Positions 42,364-50,905 of a stretch of DNA of 64,000 nt are shown one piece after another; within the stretch, counting starts at the first letter, position 1; every line of letters starts with the position of its first letter. The notes below the pieces were generated by a model. The model was not told the origin of the DNA. It ran no database searches and was given only the letters and a program-made list of their open reading frames with translations. Source of the stretch: JAICJC01 sp963709425 (lineage in GTDB: Bacteria; Actinomycetota; Thermoleophilia; Gaiellales; JAICJC01); contig CAVPWG010000004.1 of assembly GCA_963709425.1 (NCBI GenBank), positions 558,001 through 622,000 of the forward strand, read 5' to 3'. The position numbers and the translations under genes are program-made.

Positions 42364-42843
42364 TTACGGCTCGAGCCGGAAGATGAGTCCTTCCATGGGG
42401 CCGGAGGAGTTTAGGAAGGTGACTTGTCCGCGAGCGTTCCGGTAGCGGCCTGTTCCGCCGGTGATGGCGCCGCGGCTTCGGTCGTCTACGCCGAAGTGGG
42501 TCGGGCCCTTGACGGCGATCATGCCGTGCTGCAGGAACGTCTCGATGGCGCACTCAGCGACCACGCCCTTTGGCTCCATAACCGTGCATTCGGCGTGTTG
42601 CCAGCCCACCTTGGTCTTTCCCGACGCGTCGAATACCGGCCCGTTCACCACCACGAGGTCCCCGGTAAACACGTCCTTCTTCGGGTTGATCGGCAGGAAC
42701 GTGATTTGGCCGCCGCGCTGCACAACGTGGATCGTCTCGGGCTTGGTCAACTCGGCCTGCGACGACGACGCGACGGCGATAGCGGCGGCGACCAGTCCGA
42801 CTAGCGCCACCAGGGCCCCAACGATCAATGCCTTCCGTGGCAT
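42364..42843 (-). CDS. Secreted allene-oxide-cyclase/dirigent-like barrel protein
   Basis: The 159-residue product has an N-terminal export or anchor segment (ALIVGALVALVGLVAAAIAV). Its beta-barrel domain ends AITGGTGRYRNARGQVTFL, the hallmark of allene oxide cyclase-like and dirigent-like bacterial proteins. Middle strands carry DVFTGDLVVVNGPVF and VGWQHAECTVM. Enzyme activity is doubtful, and binding of a small molecule is typical. Same strand as the SDR gene, separated by 101 bases. Confidence 0.75.
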   Translation of the reverse strand: MPRKALIVGALVALVGLVAAAIAVASSSQAELTKPETIHVVQRGGQITFLPINPKKDVFTGDLVVVNGPVFDASGKTKVGWQHAECTVMEPKGVVAECAIETFLQHGMIAVKGPTHFGVDDRSRGAITGGTGRYRNARGQVTFLNSSGPMEGLIFRLEP

Positions 42844-42966
42844 ATCCTCCCCCTATGGTCTGGACGATGCGAGCCTTAGGACCGTCCGCATCCCTCGACT
42901 CACCAAGAGCGCCGATGCTACCCCGCCAAACCGGCCTCCAACACATTCATATGGGCACAGGCGCTC

Positions 42967-43053
42967 ACGCCGTCCTCCACCGGGCCGCTGCCCGCCGGCA
43001 TCGAGACCGTCGCGTGCTCCAGACCGGTCGATGGCTGTGCCGCGACGTCCCGG
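42967..43053 (+). pseudogene. Cysteine-rich repeat, copy 11 (central fragment)
   Basis: Matches CTCCACCGGGCCGCTGC, CATCGAGACCGTCGCGTGCT and GACCGGTCGATGGCTGTGCC of the family with deletions. No frame survives. Confidence 0.58.
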
Positions 43054-43736
43054 CGACCGCTCGGGTATCCCCTCTGCTGTCTGTCTGCCGACAGCCGGAC
43101 GTCGGTGGCGGGCAACTCGGGGGATCAATCGATTCCGCGCGCGACATCCGATCTAAGCCGCGTGCTCATCGTGGAAATGCGCGCGAGCCTCGGGCCGCTC
43201 CACGCTCTGCTCGCCATCCTTCATCCCACTGAGGAGGCCGATCGGCGGAGGCGGAGATGATCGCCGATCTGGCTACGTGAGCTCGATTCGCTCCGCGGCG
43301 GCTTGGAGCACCTTGAGGGAGCGATCGACCAGGTGCGGCGAACCGGCGGTCGGCGATCGACGCCGTCCCCGAGCAGCGGCGCACTCGAGCGTGCCAGGGA
43401 GGAGTGCCTCGACGTCCGCCGAGCCACCCTTCCTTCGGGAGGTTTGAGGGATTGGCGCGACCGGGCGGACGCCGAACACTGCGGCATGGTCGGCGTCGAG
43501 GCCTGTGGCGGGCACCCGACCACCCCGTCTCGGCGAGGCTACCCGAGTGGCAGATGGTTAGCGTCGGGGGTGCTTCGTATTTGGGTGCGGATTACTAGCT
43601 AGGTGCGGCGCGCCCGGCAACTCTCCGGTTCGTTCTCTTAGGGGACGATCGGGAATGGAGAGGATAAGCCCCACCCGATGCACTGGGGAGGCGTCCGTCT
43701 CGTGAAAGCGACCAGTATGGGCGGTATTCTGCACGT
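43054..43736. other. Stretch without a gene, with a weak repeat remnant
   Basis: No frame here looks protein-like. Bases 43345-43390 (GGCGATCGACGCCGTCC, GAGCAGCGGCGCACTCGAG) resemble the 3' end of the cysteine-rich family and are probably a twelfth, strongly degraded copy. Confidence 0.4.
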
Positions 43737-44336
43737 GTGGCGTTCGTCGTGGCGATGGTCGTGGGTTTGGTGTTCGGGGGCGTCGATCAGTACCTGGGGA
43801 GCGGTCGGTCTCTTGTCGTGTTTGGGTGGCCGTCCACCGCGAGTCAGATGTCTGCTCCCTGGCTGATCTTGCCGTTCGTGTTCGGATGGAGTCAGGTGCG
43901 CCCTGGCCGGGCGATGCTGCTGGGAATGGTCGCGACCCAGTCGGCGCTGGCTGGCTACTTCGCGTTGACGCTCAGTCCTCTGGAGGGAGTACCCCTCGAC
44001 CGCTTCCCCGAAGGCCTGCAGGCCCTGCTTCTAAACGGGGGGCTTCACGGGGGAAACGTTGCATGGGTTGTTGCCGGCTTGGTGACGGGACCGCTGTATG
44101 GGCTGTTGGGTCAGCGGTGGCGCGTCCGCCGATCCTGGATCAGCGCGGTGCTCGTCACGGGCGCGCTCCTGCTGGAACCCGTGGCCCGTCAGGCCGTCGG
44201 ACAGCTCGCGCCGCCTAGCATGGTATGGATTGCTGAGATTGCAATGGGAGCTGCCACTGCTGTGGCCTTCGTGATAGCCGCCTTGACCTACCGTCGCGCT
44301 GGAGCACCTGGACCGCCGAGCGCGCCGGCAGCCTGA
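43737..44336 (+). CDS. Polytopic membrane protein
   Basis: The 199-residue product has about six hydrophobic segments, beginning FVVAMVVGLVFGGVDQYLG, then LILPFVFGW, LLGMVATQSALAGYFALTL, VAWVVAGLVTGPLYGLLG and two C-terminal helices with ALLLEPVARQ between them. This pattern is seen in actinobacterial membrane proteins of unknown function. No transport motif is visible. A GTG start is used. Confidence 0.68.
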   Translation: MAFVVAMVVGLVFGGVDQYLGSGRSLVVFGWPSTASQMSAPWLILPFVFGWSQVRPGRAMLLGMVATQSALAGYFALTLSPLEGVPLDRFPEGLQALLLNGGLHGGNVAWVVAGLVTGPLYGLLGQRWRVRRSWISAVLVTGALLLEPVARQAVGQLAPPSMVWIAEIAMGAATAVAFVIAALTYRRAGAPGPPSAPAA

Positions 44337-44806
44337 ACCGCCTCAGTCAGCCTACGGTCGTCGGGACACCCCCGTGCTTACTGCAGCGTCTCGCGCCGGT
44401 CTGGCAGGAGGGGCTCTCTCGTGTCGGTACGAACTCGAGCATAGATTGGGGCGAGACGCGGCCGGGAATTGGTGGTCCCCTTACGTGGGACCCCTGACCG
44501 CCGTCGAGGAAGTGGGGAGGGGCGATGCTGGTTGCCGCTGGGGTGGCCTAACCGAAATGCGGTATCAAGGCGTCCGGCCGGTCGGCGTGCCGCGAAACCG
44601 GCGGCGAGTGGCGGAAGTGCGAGCGCGGGGCGATCGACGAGGTGCGGCGGCGTGGGAGATTGGAGCCCTCAGCGCCTCGCCCCTGGGTCTCCAACCACAG
44701 AGGAGAGGCGCTGCAATCCTCAGGGATCGATCTGGGTATCGGTTGCCTGACTCGCCCGCTTGATCGCGAATTTGGTCAGGTCAGCGATGCGTCCGCGACC
44801 CGATGT
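44337..44806. other. Stretch without a gene apart from a repeat remnant
   Basis: This contains cysteine-rich repeat copy 13 and otherwise no supported gene. Open frames on both strands are short and of mixed composition. Confidence 0.4.
44574..44665 (+). pseudogene. Cysteine-rich repeat, copy 13 (3' half)
   Basis: The DNA can still be read as CRETGGEWRKCERGAIDEVRRR, corresponding to CREPGGEWQRCEHWAIDAVMEQRR of intact copies, but the CxxC half and the start are absent. The Cys-Glu-His is now Cys-Glu-Arg. Confidence 0.62.
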
Positions 44807-45559
44807 TCAGGGTTGGGGCCCGGCCCGCCAGCACCATCTCGGGAAAGAAGCGCCGATGGGGCGAACACCTAGCTGTTGCTGAGTCGCGTAACGCTGCGCC
44901 ATGGCCGCGCGATATTTTTGGTCGCGTGCCTGTCCTGGTACTGACAGCGGTTGGCTTGCCCGCGATCCTCCTGCGGCGAGTGCGCCGGGGCGAACGGTGT
45001 GACTGGTGCGGCGGCGGCCGGTTCGACTGTGGCGGCAACTGCGAGCACTGCCGTCGGCCTGCGTAGATCCGCCAGCCAGGCGGTAGGCGTCGATCCTGCC
45101 CGAGTCCGTTCCCCCAACCCCATTCGCGAACATTGGAGTACCTTCGTCGTGGCCGTGCTCGAGGAGGTGTCTCAGGCGGGCTGCGATGGTTTGGAGCGCG
45201 GCGGCGTGCTCGTCGAGTTCGTCGTGGGTTTGGTCGGGGGTGAGCGCGAGGCGGGCGTGAAGCGAGATCATGCCGGCGTTCTTTGTGGGGTAGGCGGCGC
45301 GGTGATCGCGGGGAGGGATCCGTAGCGGGAGGTGGGTGAGCTCGATGTGTCCGGTGCGCTCGAGCAGGTGCAGCGCCGAGTCCACGAGGGGTCTTCCCGA
45401 CCCGGAAGCTAGGCTGGCCGTGCGATTGCCGAGCGTGATCGCGTCCATCCACGTGAACGGCCCAGCGGTGCGTCGATGTGCTCGTAGCTCGGCCAGCACC
45501 AGTTGTTGCGTGAGCTGGTCTGGTTCTGCGTGAGGCGGTGGTGTCATGCGGTCGGTCAC
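44807..45559 (-). CDS. Hypothetical protein, possibly winged-helix N-terminal part
   Basis: The 250-residue frame has a plausible first half: QLVLAELRAHRRTAGPFTWM, then a second helix pair RPLVDSALHLLERTGHIEL and HDELDEHAAALQTIAARLRH, which resembles a winged-helix or transcription-regulator-like fold. The last 90 residues are Arg/Ser-rich and less convincing, so the frame may be extended by chance or by a frameshift. AGGGGG lies six bases before the GTG start. Confidence 0.5.
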   Translation of the reverse strand: MTDRMTPPPHAEPDQLTQQLVLAELRAHRRTAGPFTWMDAITLGNRTASLASGSGRPLVDSALHLLERTGHIELTHLPLRIPPRDHRAAYPTKNAGMISLHARLALTPDQTHDELDEHAAALQTIAARLRHLLEHGHDEGTPMFANGVGGTDSGRIDAYRLAGGSTQADGSARSCRHSRTGRRRTSHTVRPGALAAGGSRASQPLSVPGQARDQKYRAAMAQRYATQQQLGVRPIGASFPRWCWRAGPQP

Positions 45560-45607
45560 GGCTGACCCCCTAGCGTGGTGCATCCCAGGCCGGTGAGGGG
45601 TGGATCC

Positions 45608-46656
45608 CTAGCCGGTCAGCTCGACGGCGAGGACTTGGCCCTGGACGCCTGGGTGGTATTGGCCGGTCTGGCCGGTGGCGGGTAGTGACATGCTGACCCA
45701 TTGGCCGTTGATTGTCAGTCCGCTGCCGCCTCCGGTGGCGCTGGTCATGTAGAACCAGGCGAAGCTGAGGATGGTGGAGGTGCCGTTGCCGCTGGGAGCT
45801 GGTCGACGATAGGGATGTACATCAGCCGTGGCGGCAACCCGTTGGAGTCGGTCCAGGGCTGCGAGATGACCTGGTATTGGCCGTTGCCGAGGCTCTGCAG
45901 ATCCTGAGACATGAGGTTGTTGCCGGGCGGGATCTGGTTGACGATGTTTCCGGACGGCTGCGAGGCGCCCGATTTCACCGATAGGCAGCCGCCGATCACG
46001 AGCTGCCCGGCGGGAAGCTGGTCGGCGAGCTCGGGGCCGATGTTCGAGGGGGTGCCTTTGTTGGTGTTCCCCGAGCAGCTGCCGCCGGTGGTGTTGTCGG
46101 TGGTGGGCAGGTCGATGGTGCCGTACGCGCCAGGCTGGCTCTCCTTGAACAGTGTGGTGCCAGTGCCGTTGGCGTAGGCCTGCACGGTGACCGCATACGG
46201 GGACACGTGCCCCTTGACCGCTCCCACCGTCTCGACGGTGGCCTTGGCGGTGGCCGACACCGGGATCGAGTTCTTGCCCAAGACGCGAAGCAGGAAGGCT
46301 GGGGCGGTCCGCTGGACGGTCACGGTCACCGTGTCGGTGCCGTTGAAGCTGACCGAGACAGCATCGCCGGGCTTGTCGTTCTTAGCGGCCATCTGCTGGG
46401 CCGCACCGGAGTACGTCCCGGCCGGGATCGCCGCCGCGCCGGCCAGTGCCGCCGCGTCGGCCACGTTCTGCACCGCACGCCGCTGCGCATACGCATTCCC
46501 CAAATCCACCGCCAGCCCCGCAAACCCGATCATCGAGAACATGAAGAAACAGATCAGCGGAAGCGCCTGCCCACGCTCGGCGCGGAACCACGGGCGGCCA
46601 TGACGACGTGGGCACGAACGGCCGGAACGACCATCGAATAGCGATCTGGAAACCAT
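45608..46656 (-). pseudogene. TadE/TadG-like pilus-assembly protein with a frameshift
   Basis: The frame begins RAERGQALPLICFFMFSMIG followed by AVDLGNAYAQRRAVQNVADA, the TadG N-terminal membrane anchor, and a long extracytoplasmic domain. It stops early near 45745 after IVDQLP, but another frame continues coherently (NGTSTILSFAWFYMTSATGG ... GVQGQVLAVELTG) to a stop at 45608. A single missing base near 45800 explains this. It may be a true mutation or a sequence error. No other tad genes are nearby. Confidence 0.72.
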
Positions 46657-47431
46657 GCAGTCCTCCAAAGTGGCGGCGTCTCCGCCGAGCCGAGCCGACC
46701 CGGCGGGCGTTGCCGCCGCCCTTACGCGTGATATCGGCGGCAGCGGTGCCCGGCTTGAGCCTCCCGCCAACACTCGGTCGGGGGATGGGCCGAGCGGCGC
46801 CGATCACCGATACGGGCGACACTGCAAAAAACCCGACCGCGGTCAATTTCGTGCGGTCCGCAGCAATAGATCACCCCATCGAGGGAGTCCCGCCGCACCG
46901 CGCCCCGCGATCGCCGCACAGGCGTGTGGAATGCGAGAAGGCGACGAGCGCCCGCGCGAAGTAAGAGCGGCCCTCCATAGCCAGGGCGCCGGAGTCTGCC
47001 AAGGCGGCCACCGCCGCCCTGGGGCCGCCCACCCTGCTGCAACTTCGCAGGCGTTCGATGGACGTCTCACGTTCGGGCGTTGGAGGCGACTCACCGCGCG
47101 ACCGGCGAGATCGGCCGGACGCTCGACGCGATCCGACACACGGCCACAGGACGCCAGCGCCCCTTGGAAGAATCTGGTAAGCTCGCCGCACCTGATCGGG
47201 TTGGTCAGGCCTGTGAGAGGGCCGTTCCGCACCGCCGGCGCGGCCCTTCTCATTTTTCACCGCACCTCGCCCGATCGCCACGCCGGCCGTTATGCGGACC
47301 GTAATGCCAAAGGTTCGCGGATCAAAGGGTTTAGGGCCGGTTGCCGAAGCTCGAAAGGCGTTTGCGAAACTCGACGCTCTCCCGCCACGTCTGAGAAGAT
47401 CGGGCTGGAGGCTCACAAAGGGGGACGGGCA
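46657..47431. other. Long intergenic stretch with a terminator-like hairpin
   Basis: No convincing gene lies here; open frames are Arg/Pro-rich. A hairpin at 47215-47251 followed by ATTTTT suggests that some transcript ends there on the + strand, possibly a leader of the LamG-type gene or an unrecognised small RNA. Confidence 0.45.
47215..47257 (+). terminator. Rho-independent terminator-like hairpin
   Basis: GAGAGGGCCG pairs with CGGCCCTTCTC across a 16-base GC-rich loop and is followed by ATTTTTC. No gene ends just upstream, so it may end a short untranslated RNA or attenuate the gene at 47432. Confidence 0.55.
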
Positions 47432-48076
47432 ATGCGCACCATGCTATGGGCGGCCGCGGTTGCGATCGCGATCGCCGCGGTGACCGGCGTCGCCCAGGCG
47501 GCAGTCATCTCCACCTGGCCGCTGGCGACCAACGCCAACGACACAAGCGATGGCAACAACGGGACGGTGCAGAACGTGACGTTCTCGGGGAACGCCGCCC
47601 ACTTCAACGGTCGCAGCTCGAAGATCACGGTGCCCTACAACGCCAACCTCTCGGCCGACTCCGCCAACGTCACCGCAACGGTGCAGATCGCGACGACCGT
47701 GAAGCCCGGCACCGGCGACTTCGACTTCGACCTCATGCGCTCGGCACCGACCGGCAAGATGTACAAGATCGAGCTGTTCCCGCGGTCCGGCAAGGCGCAG
47801 GCGCAGTGCATCTTCATTGGCTCCGCCAACCGCACCACGCTGCCGGGCGGACCCAGCCTGAGCGACGGCGCCTGGCACACCATCACCTGCCAGAAGACAT
47901 CATCCAAGGTGACCCTCACCGTCGACGGCGTGCTGGTAGCGTCGAGGACCATGACGATCGGGTCGATCCATCACCGCTCCGGCGCGGCCTTCGCGCTGGG
48001 CTACAAGCCGACAAGCTCCGGCGGCGCCGACTTCTACAACGGCGCCATGAAGGGCGTGTCGGTCGCCATCGGCTGA
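47432..48076 (+). CDS. Secreted LamG/concanavalin-like domain protein
   Basis: The 214-residue product has a signal peptide (LWAAAVAIAIAAVTGVAQA) and a single LamG-type jelly roll (about 25-214). Its typical strands are ANDTSDGNNGTVQNVTFSG, ITVPYNANLSADSANVTATV, LSDGAWHTITCQKTSSKVTL and GVLVASRTM. A purine-rich GGGGGACGGG precedes the ATG. Extracellular carbohydrate or protein binding is likely; ligand unknown. Confidence 0.8.
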   Translation: MRTMLWAAAVAIAIAAVTGVAQAAVISTWPLATNANDTSDGNNGTVQNVTFSGNAAHFNGRSSKITVPYNANLSADSANVTATVQIATTVKPGTGDFDFDLMRSAPTGKMYKIELFPRSGKAQAQCIFIGSANRTTLPGGPSLSDGAWHTITCQKTSSKVTLTVDGVLVASRTMTIGSIHHRSGAAFALGYKPTSSGGADFYNGAMKGVSVAIG

Positions 48077-48225
48077 GGTCTGCCGCGCGAGCACCTCTTC
48101 CGCTGGATCGGGCAGCCCTCTGCGGCCGTGGTGCTGCCGCGTGATGCCGTCAGCCGCGTAACGAAGTAACGCCCGGCAGCGCTATACGTTGTGAGGACGA
48201 GTCCGGAGTCCGACGGGAGGTCGAG

Positions 48226-48660
48226 ATGCGAAGAGCAACGGTGGTGCTCATGCTGGCCGTACTGGTGGCGGCCAGCGGGGGAGCCAGCGCAGGAGGACAG
48301 ACGCTTGAGTGCACGATCACGGGGACGCCGGGTAACGACCGGCTGATGGGCACGCCCGGGGCCGACGTGGTCTGTGGCCTGGGCGGGGCTGACCGGATCT
48401 TCGCCCGCGGCGGCAACGACATCGTTGCCGGTGGCCGCGGATCTGACCGGATCCGTGGCGGCCTCGGCGACGACACGCTGCGCGGCGGACGCGGTGCCGA
48501 CGTCGTGACCGGCGGCCGCGGAGCCGACACGCTGCTCGGCAACCGGGGAGCGGATCTGCTGCTCGCCCGCGATGGCGGCCAGGCCAACGACACGGCCGAC
48601 GGCGGCCCCGGCGCGGACACCTGCCGCGCCGACACAAGCGACACAACCGTCAGCTGCTAG
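48226..48660 (+). CDS. Small secreted RTX-type calcium-binding protein
   Basis: The 144-residue product has a signal peptide (VVLMLAVLVAASGGASA) and about seven Gly-Asp nonapeptides (TPGNDRLMGTPGADVVCGLG, GGNDIVAGGRGSDRI, GLGDDTLRGGRGADVV). It ends with paired Cys (TCRADTSDTTVSC). It is a compact beta roll and a relative of the longer protein at 37852. Confidence 0.82.
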   Translation: MRRATVVLMLAVLVAASGGASAGGQTLECTITGTPGNDRLMGTPGADVVCGLGGADRIFARGGNDIVAGGRGSDRIRGGLGDDTLRGGRGADVVTGGRGADTLLGNRGADLLLARDGGQANDTADGGPGADTCRADTSDTTVSC

Positions 48661-49045
48661 CGACGCCCGCGTGACCAACCCCTCCACCGTTGAGGAGTCG
48701 GCAGCGGTGGGAGGGTCGGTCGGGCGCTGAGGCGGCGCGGTGGCGGGGTCGCTGTCAACCCCACGGCGACCTCACCAAACTCGTCGACGAGGCGATACGC
48801 CGCCACCGCGGCCACGCCGTCGAGCAAGGCGGACGACACCGCTGGTAAGGGCGGCAGCCAGCGGCTATTGGGACGCCCGAGACGGCATCACACAGTCGCG
48901 CCTCCACAAGCCGACGGATGCGGCATTGCCCTTGATGACCGTCAAGGGACGTCAACGCTTATCGGAAGGTCGCTTTTTTGACCAAACCTCCTCATGACAC
49001 CACGCCAGTCAGAAAATACCCCCCCGAATTGGCTACCGTGGCGAC
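48661..49045. other. Stretch without a supported gene
   Basis: A short frame ending near 48846 reads HGDLTKLVDEAIRRHRGHAV and could be the tail of a lost gene, but it has no start. A TACCGT -10-like box at 49035 ends six bases before the HNH gene start. Confidence 0.4.
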
Positions 49046-49291
49046 ATGAGGCCGGGAAGGTCGACGAGTGAGCGAGGCTACGGGCATGTCCACCAGACGT
49101 TGCGAAAGGCGTGGAGTCGGAAGGTGGCAGCTGGCGGCGTGTTGTGTGCGCGTTGTGGCCGGCTGATCTTGCCCGGGGAGCCGTGGGATCTCGGCCACCT
49201 CGACGACGATAAGACTCGGTACCAAGGGCCTGAGCATCGTCGTTGCAACCGGGCGACGAATAAGCGGCGGATGTTCAGCCGGCGATGGTAG
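49046..49291 (+). CDS. HNH endonuclease, small
   Basis: The 81-residue protein has a compact HNH nuclease: CARCGRLILPGEPWDLGHLD with the zinc CxxC and catalytic His, then HRRCNRATNKRR. The basic N-terminal helix (QTLRKAWSRKVAAGG) is as in phage and element HNH proteins. The ATG directly follows a TACCGT box, so the mRNA may be leaderless. It may nick DNA in element mobility or defence. Confidence 0.85.
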   Translation: MRPGRSTSERGYGHVHQTLRKAWSRKVAAGGVLCARCGRLILPGEPWDLGHLDDDKTRYQGPEHRRCNRATNKRRMFSRRW

Positions 49292-49309
49292 GCGGCATCC
49301 GCATCGGCG

Positions 49310-49466
49310 GATCGGGCGCGGCCGATCGACGCGGCGATCGCGTTGAGGCTCGCGGTTCACGGCGCGGTGATGGAGGCCGGCGGCAGCGTCTAGGACGACC
49401 GGGGCGTGATCAGTGTGTAGATAGGCCATAGCCGCCGCTGGGCGTCGATATCCGCGGCAGGGGTAC
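49310..49466. repeat. 157-bp direct repeat, copy 1
   Basis: This unit contains GGTGATGGAGGCCGGCGGCA and GGGGCGTGATCAGTGTGTAG and matches 50077-50234 in the same orientation. The two copies flank the minus-strand gene at 49629-50003 and its terminator. Confidence 0.75.
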
Positions 49467-49568
49467 CCATGGGGCATCAGCTTGCGCTACGTCGGCGTCG
49501 GTTGCTCTGGGGACGGGGCGGTCTGGGGAGGCCGCCCCGCCCGTTCTCTTCCGAAGGGCGGTCAAGCC

Positions 49569-49607
49569 AAAAGGGGCCCGGCCGTGTGAGGTGTGGCCGG
49601 ACCCCTT
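49569..49607 (-). terminator. Rho-independent terminator of the secreted-protein gene
   Basis: On the minus strand, 22 bases after the stop at 49629, AAGGGGTCCGGCC pairs with GGCCGGGCCCCTT across a nine-base loop and runs into TTTTGG. The symmetry means it could also act in the other direction. Confidence 0.65.
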
Positions 49608-49628
49608 GGATGTGGCTGCCCCTTCGGC

Positions 49629-50003
49629 TTAGGCGGCCAGCTGTCCGCGGCGGCGGAAGCCGACGCCGGCGGCGAGCATCAGCATGAGGATGCCGCTGAC
49701 GCTGGCACCGATGGCGGCCGCAGTCCAGTCGAAGCCGTTCCCGGGCGAGTCGGGGACGTTGACCGCAGTGGTCGGGAGCTGCACAGGATTGGCGAGTGGC
49801 GTGTCGCCGGTCGTGACGACGACGGAGTGGACCTGCGTGCCACGGTGCGCGGCCCAGTCCTGGGTCGAGTGCACGCTCGGGTTCGCGAACGTTGTCCCAC
49901 CGGACGCTGCGATGACTGGCCTGGCCTGCGCGGCCGGCGCGACCAGCGCCAGCGCCGCGACGGTCAGGACGATGGTCGGGACGATACGGGTCATGCGGAA
50001 CAT
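49629..50003 (-). CDS. Secreted, C-terminally anchored small protein
   Basis: The 124-residue product has a signal peptide (VPTIVLTVAALALVAPAAQA), a Ser/Thr/Val-rich extracytoplasmic part (VHSVVVTTGDTPLANPVQLP) and a C-terminal membrane helix (AIGASVSGILMLMLAAGVGF) followed by RRRGQ. GAGGAGAG precedes the ATG. No family is recognised. It is the only gene between the two 157-bp direct repeats. Confidence 0.72.
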   Translation of the reverse strand: MFRMTRIVPTIVLTVAALALVAPAAQARPVIAASGGTTFANPSVHSTQDWAAHRGTQVHSVVVTTGDTPLANPVQLPTTAVNVPDSPGNGFDWTAAAIGASVSGILMLMLAAGVGFRRRGQLAA

Positions 50004-50076
50004 CTGGCTCTCCTCCTCAGGGAACGAACAGATGTGTACTAGACGGCACCCGGGCGGATCTACTTCCTCGGCGGTT

Positions 50077-50234
50077 GATCGGGGCGCGGCCGATTGACGC
50101 TTCGATCGCGCTCGCGTTGGCGGTTCAGGGCGGTGATGGAGGCCGGCGGCAGCGTCTACGACGATCGGGGCGTGATCAGTGTGTAGCAGGTGCGTAGCCG
50201 GCCGCTGGGCGGCGACATCCGCAGCGAGGGGTAC
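50077..50234. repeat. 157-bp direct repeat, copy 2
   Basis: Second copy of 49310-49466, same orientation, with scattered differences and small indels. Confidence 0.75.
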
Positions 50235-50290
50235 TCTGACCGTAGACAACTCGGTTGGGGAACCGGGAGTCGGTTGGTTGATGGAGTGGC

Positions 50291-50321
50291 GGCCCGCATG
50301 TCTTAGATCCGCATGCGGGCC
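50291..50321. terminator. Strong hairpin upstream of the replication-module genes
   Basis: GGCCCGCATG and CATGCGGGCC form a perfect ten-base stem with an 11-base loop. The following GTCGTCGTTCTTG is only moderately T-rich, so it may be an attenuator or processing site rather than a classic terminator. A direct repeat AGGATCTAGGT occurs downstream at about 50354 and 50387, just before the next start. Confidence 0.5.
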
Positions 50322-50397
50322 GTCGTCGTTCTTGTCCGACCGAAGCGACTCGTAGGATCTAGGTATCCATCAACCCGCATAGGAAAGGATCTAGGTT

Positions 50398-50823
50398 ATG
50401 GGCACACCCCGGCCCGAAGATCACCAGAAGGATTCTCCCTCCGCCGAGCGCAGCGATCTCGCCAAGGCGCTCGACACGACGGAGGCGGCCATGCGTCTCG
50501 GCATCGCAGGCCCGGACTGCAAATACATCGTCTCGGACGCCCATGTGGTCCTTGGACAGCCGCGGGACGATGAGGCGCATGAACGCGCCAAGGCGCTAGG
50601 CGTCGAGGTACAGGTTTTGCGGTTCGCCCGTACTCCTCGCCTTCGGCCGACCGTGTCTGTTCGCCGGCCGCCGGTGGAGCGCGTGGCGCCGCGGTCGCGT
50701 GAACAAGGCCGAGGCCGCTCGCGGGTTACCCGAGCTGGTCCCAGCGACGACGACCCTTCAGACCCGGGAACCGGCTCAAACCGACGTCGATGTTGTCTTC
50801 CTCGATGCGTTAGCGCGGTTTGA
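50398..50823 (+). CDS. Hypothetical protein at the start of the replication module
   Basis: The 141-residue frame has a coherent first half (KALDTTEAAMRLGIAG and DEAHERAKALGVEVQVLRF) and an Arg/Ser-rich second half that overlaps the next gene, so the true end may be lost by a frameshift. No family is recognised. It is preceded by an A-rich AGGAAAGGAT ribosome site. Confidence 0.42.
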   Translation: MGTPRPEDHQKDSPSAERSDLAKALDTTEAAMRLGIAGPDCKYIVSDAHVVLGQPRDDEAHERAKALGVEVQVLRFARTPRLRPTVSVRRPPVERVAPRSREQGRGRSRVTRAGPSDDDPSDPGTGSNRRRCCLPRCVSAV

Positions 50824-50905
50824 GACGCTGCGCGAGTTCGAGGAAGTCGCGGTGTGGTGCGTCCGGAAGGCGTGCTTCCTGTTCGCGACCGGGTGGCCGC
50901 GATGA
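50699..50905 (+). CDS. Small hypothetical protein coupled to the primase-like gene
   Basis: The 68-residue product is acidic and helical in its second half (VDVVFLDALARFETLREFEE), ending FLFATGWPR. Its stop overlaps the ATG of the primase-like gene (ATGA). The overlap with the preceding frame makes the GTG start uncertain. Confidence 0.5.
   Translation: MNKAEAARGLPELVPATTTLQTREPAQTDVDVVFLDALARFETLREFEEVAVWCVRKACFLFATGWPR

Noticed and set aside
27298..44665. Interpretation of the repeats as a CRISPR array.
   Set aside because: Repeats are about 200 bases, coding, unevenly spaced by 0.3-5 kb, and no cas genes are present.
44926..45066. Small + strand frame with a hydrophobic segment and CDWCGGG...CGGNCEHC.
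   Set aside because: It lies antisense to the longer minus-strand gene, has no clear ribosome site and is short. The Cys pattern may be chance, so it is not listed as a gene.
47215..47257. A defined small RNA gene ending at this terminator-like hairpin.
   Set aside because: No promoter at a suitable distance and no conserved structure were seen upstream; only the hairpin itself is supported.
26035..49300. Interpretation of the region as a classical integron.
   Set aside because: No integron integrase and no attC core pairs (GTTRRRY/RYYYAAC) with long stems were recognised. The only recombinase is a phage-type integrase at the tRNA end.
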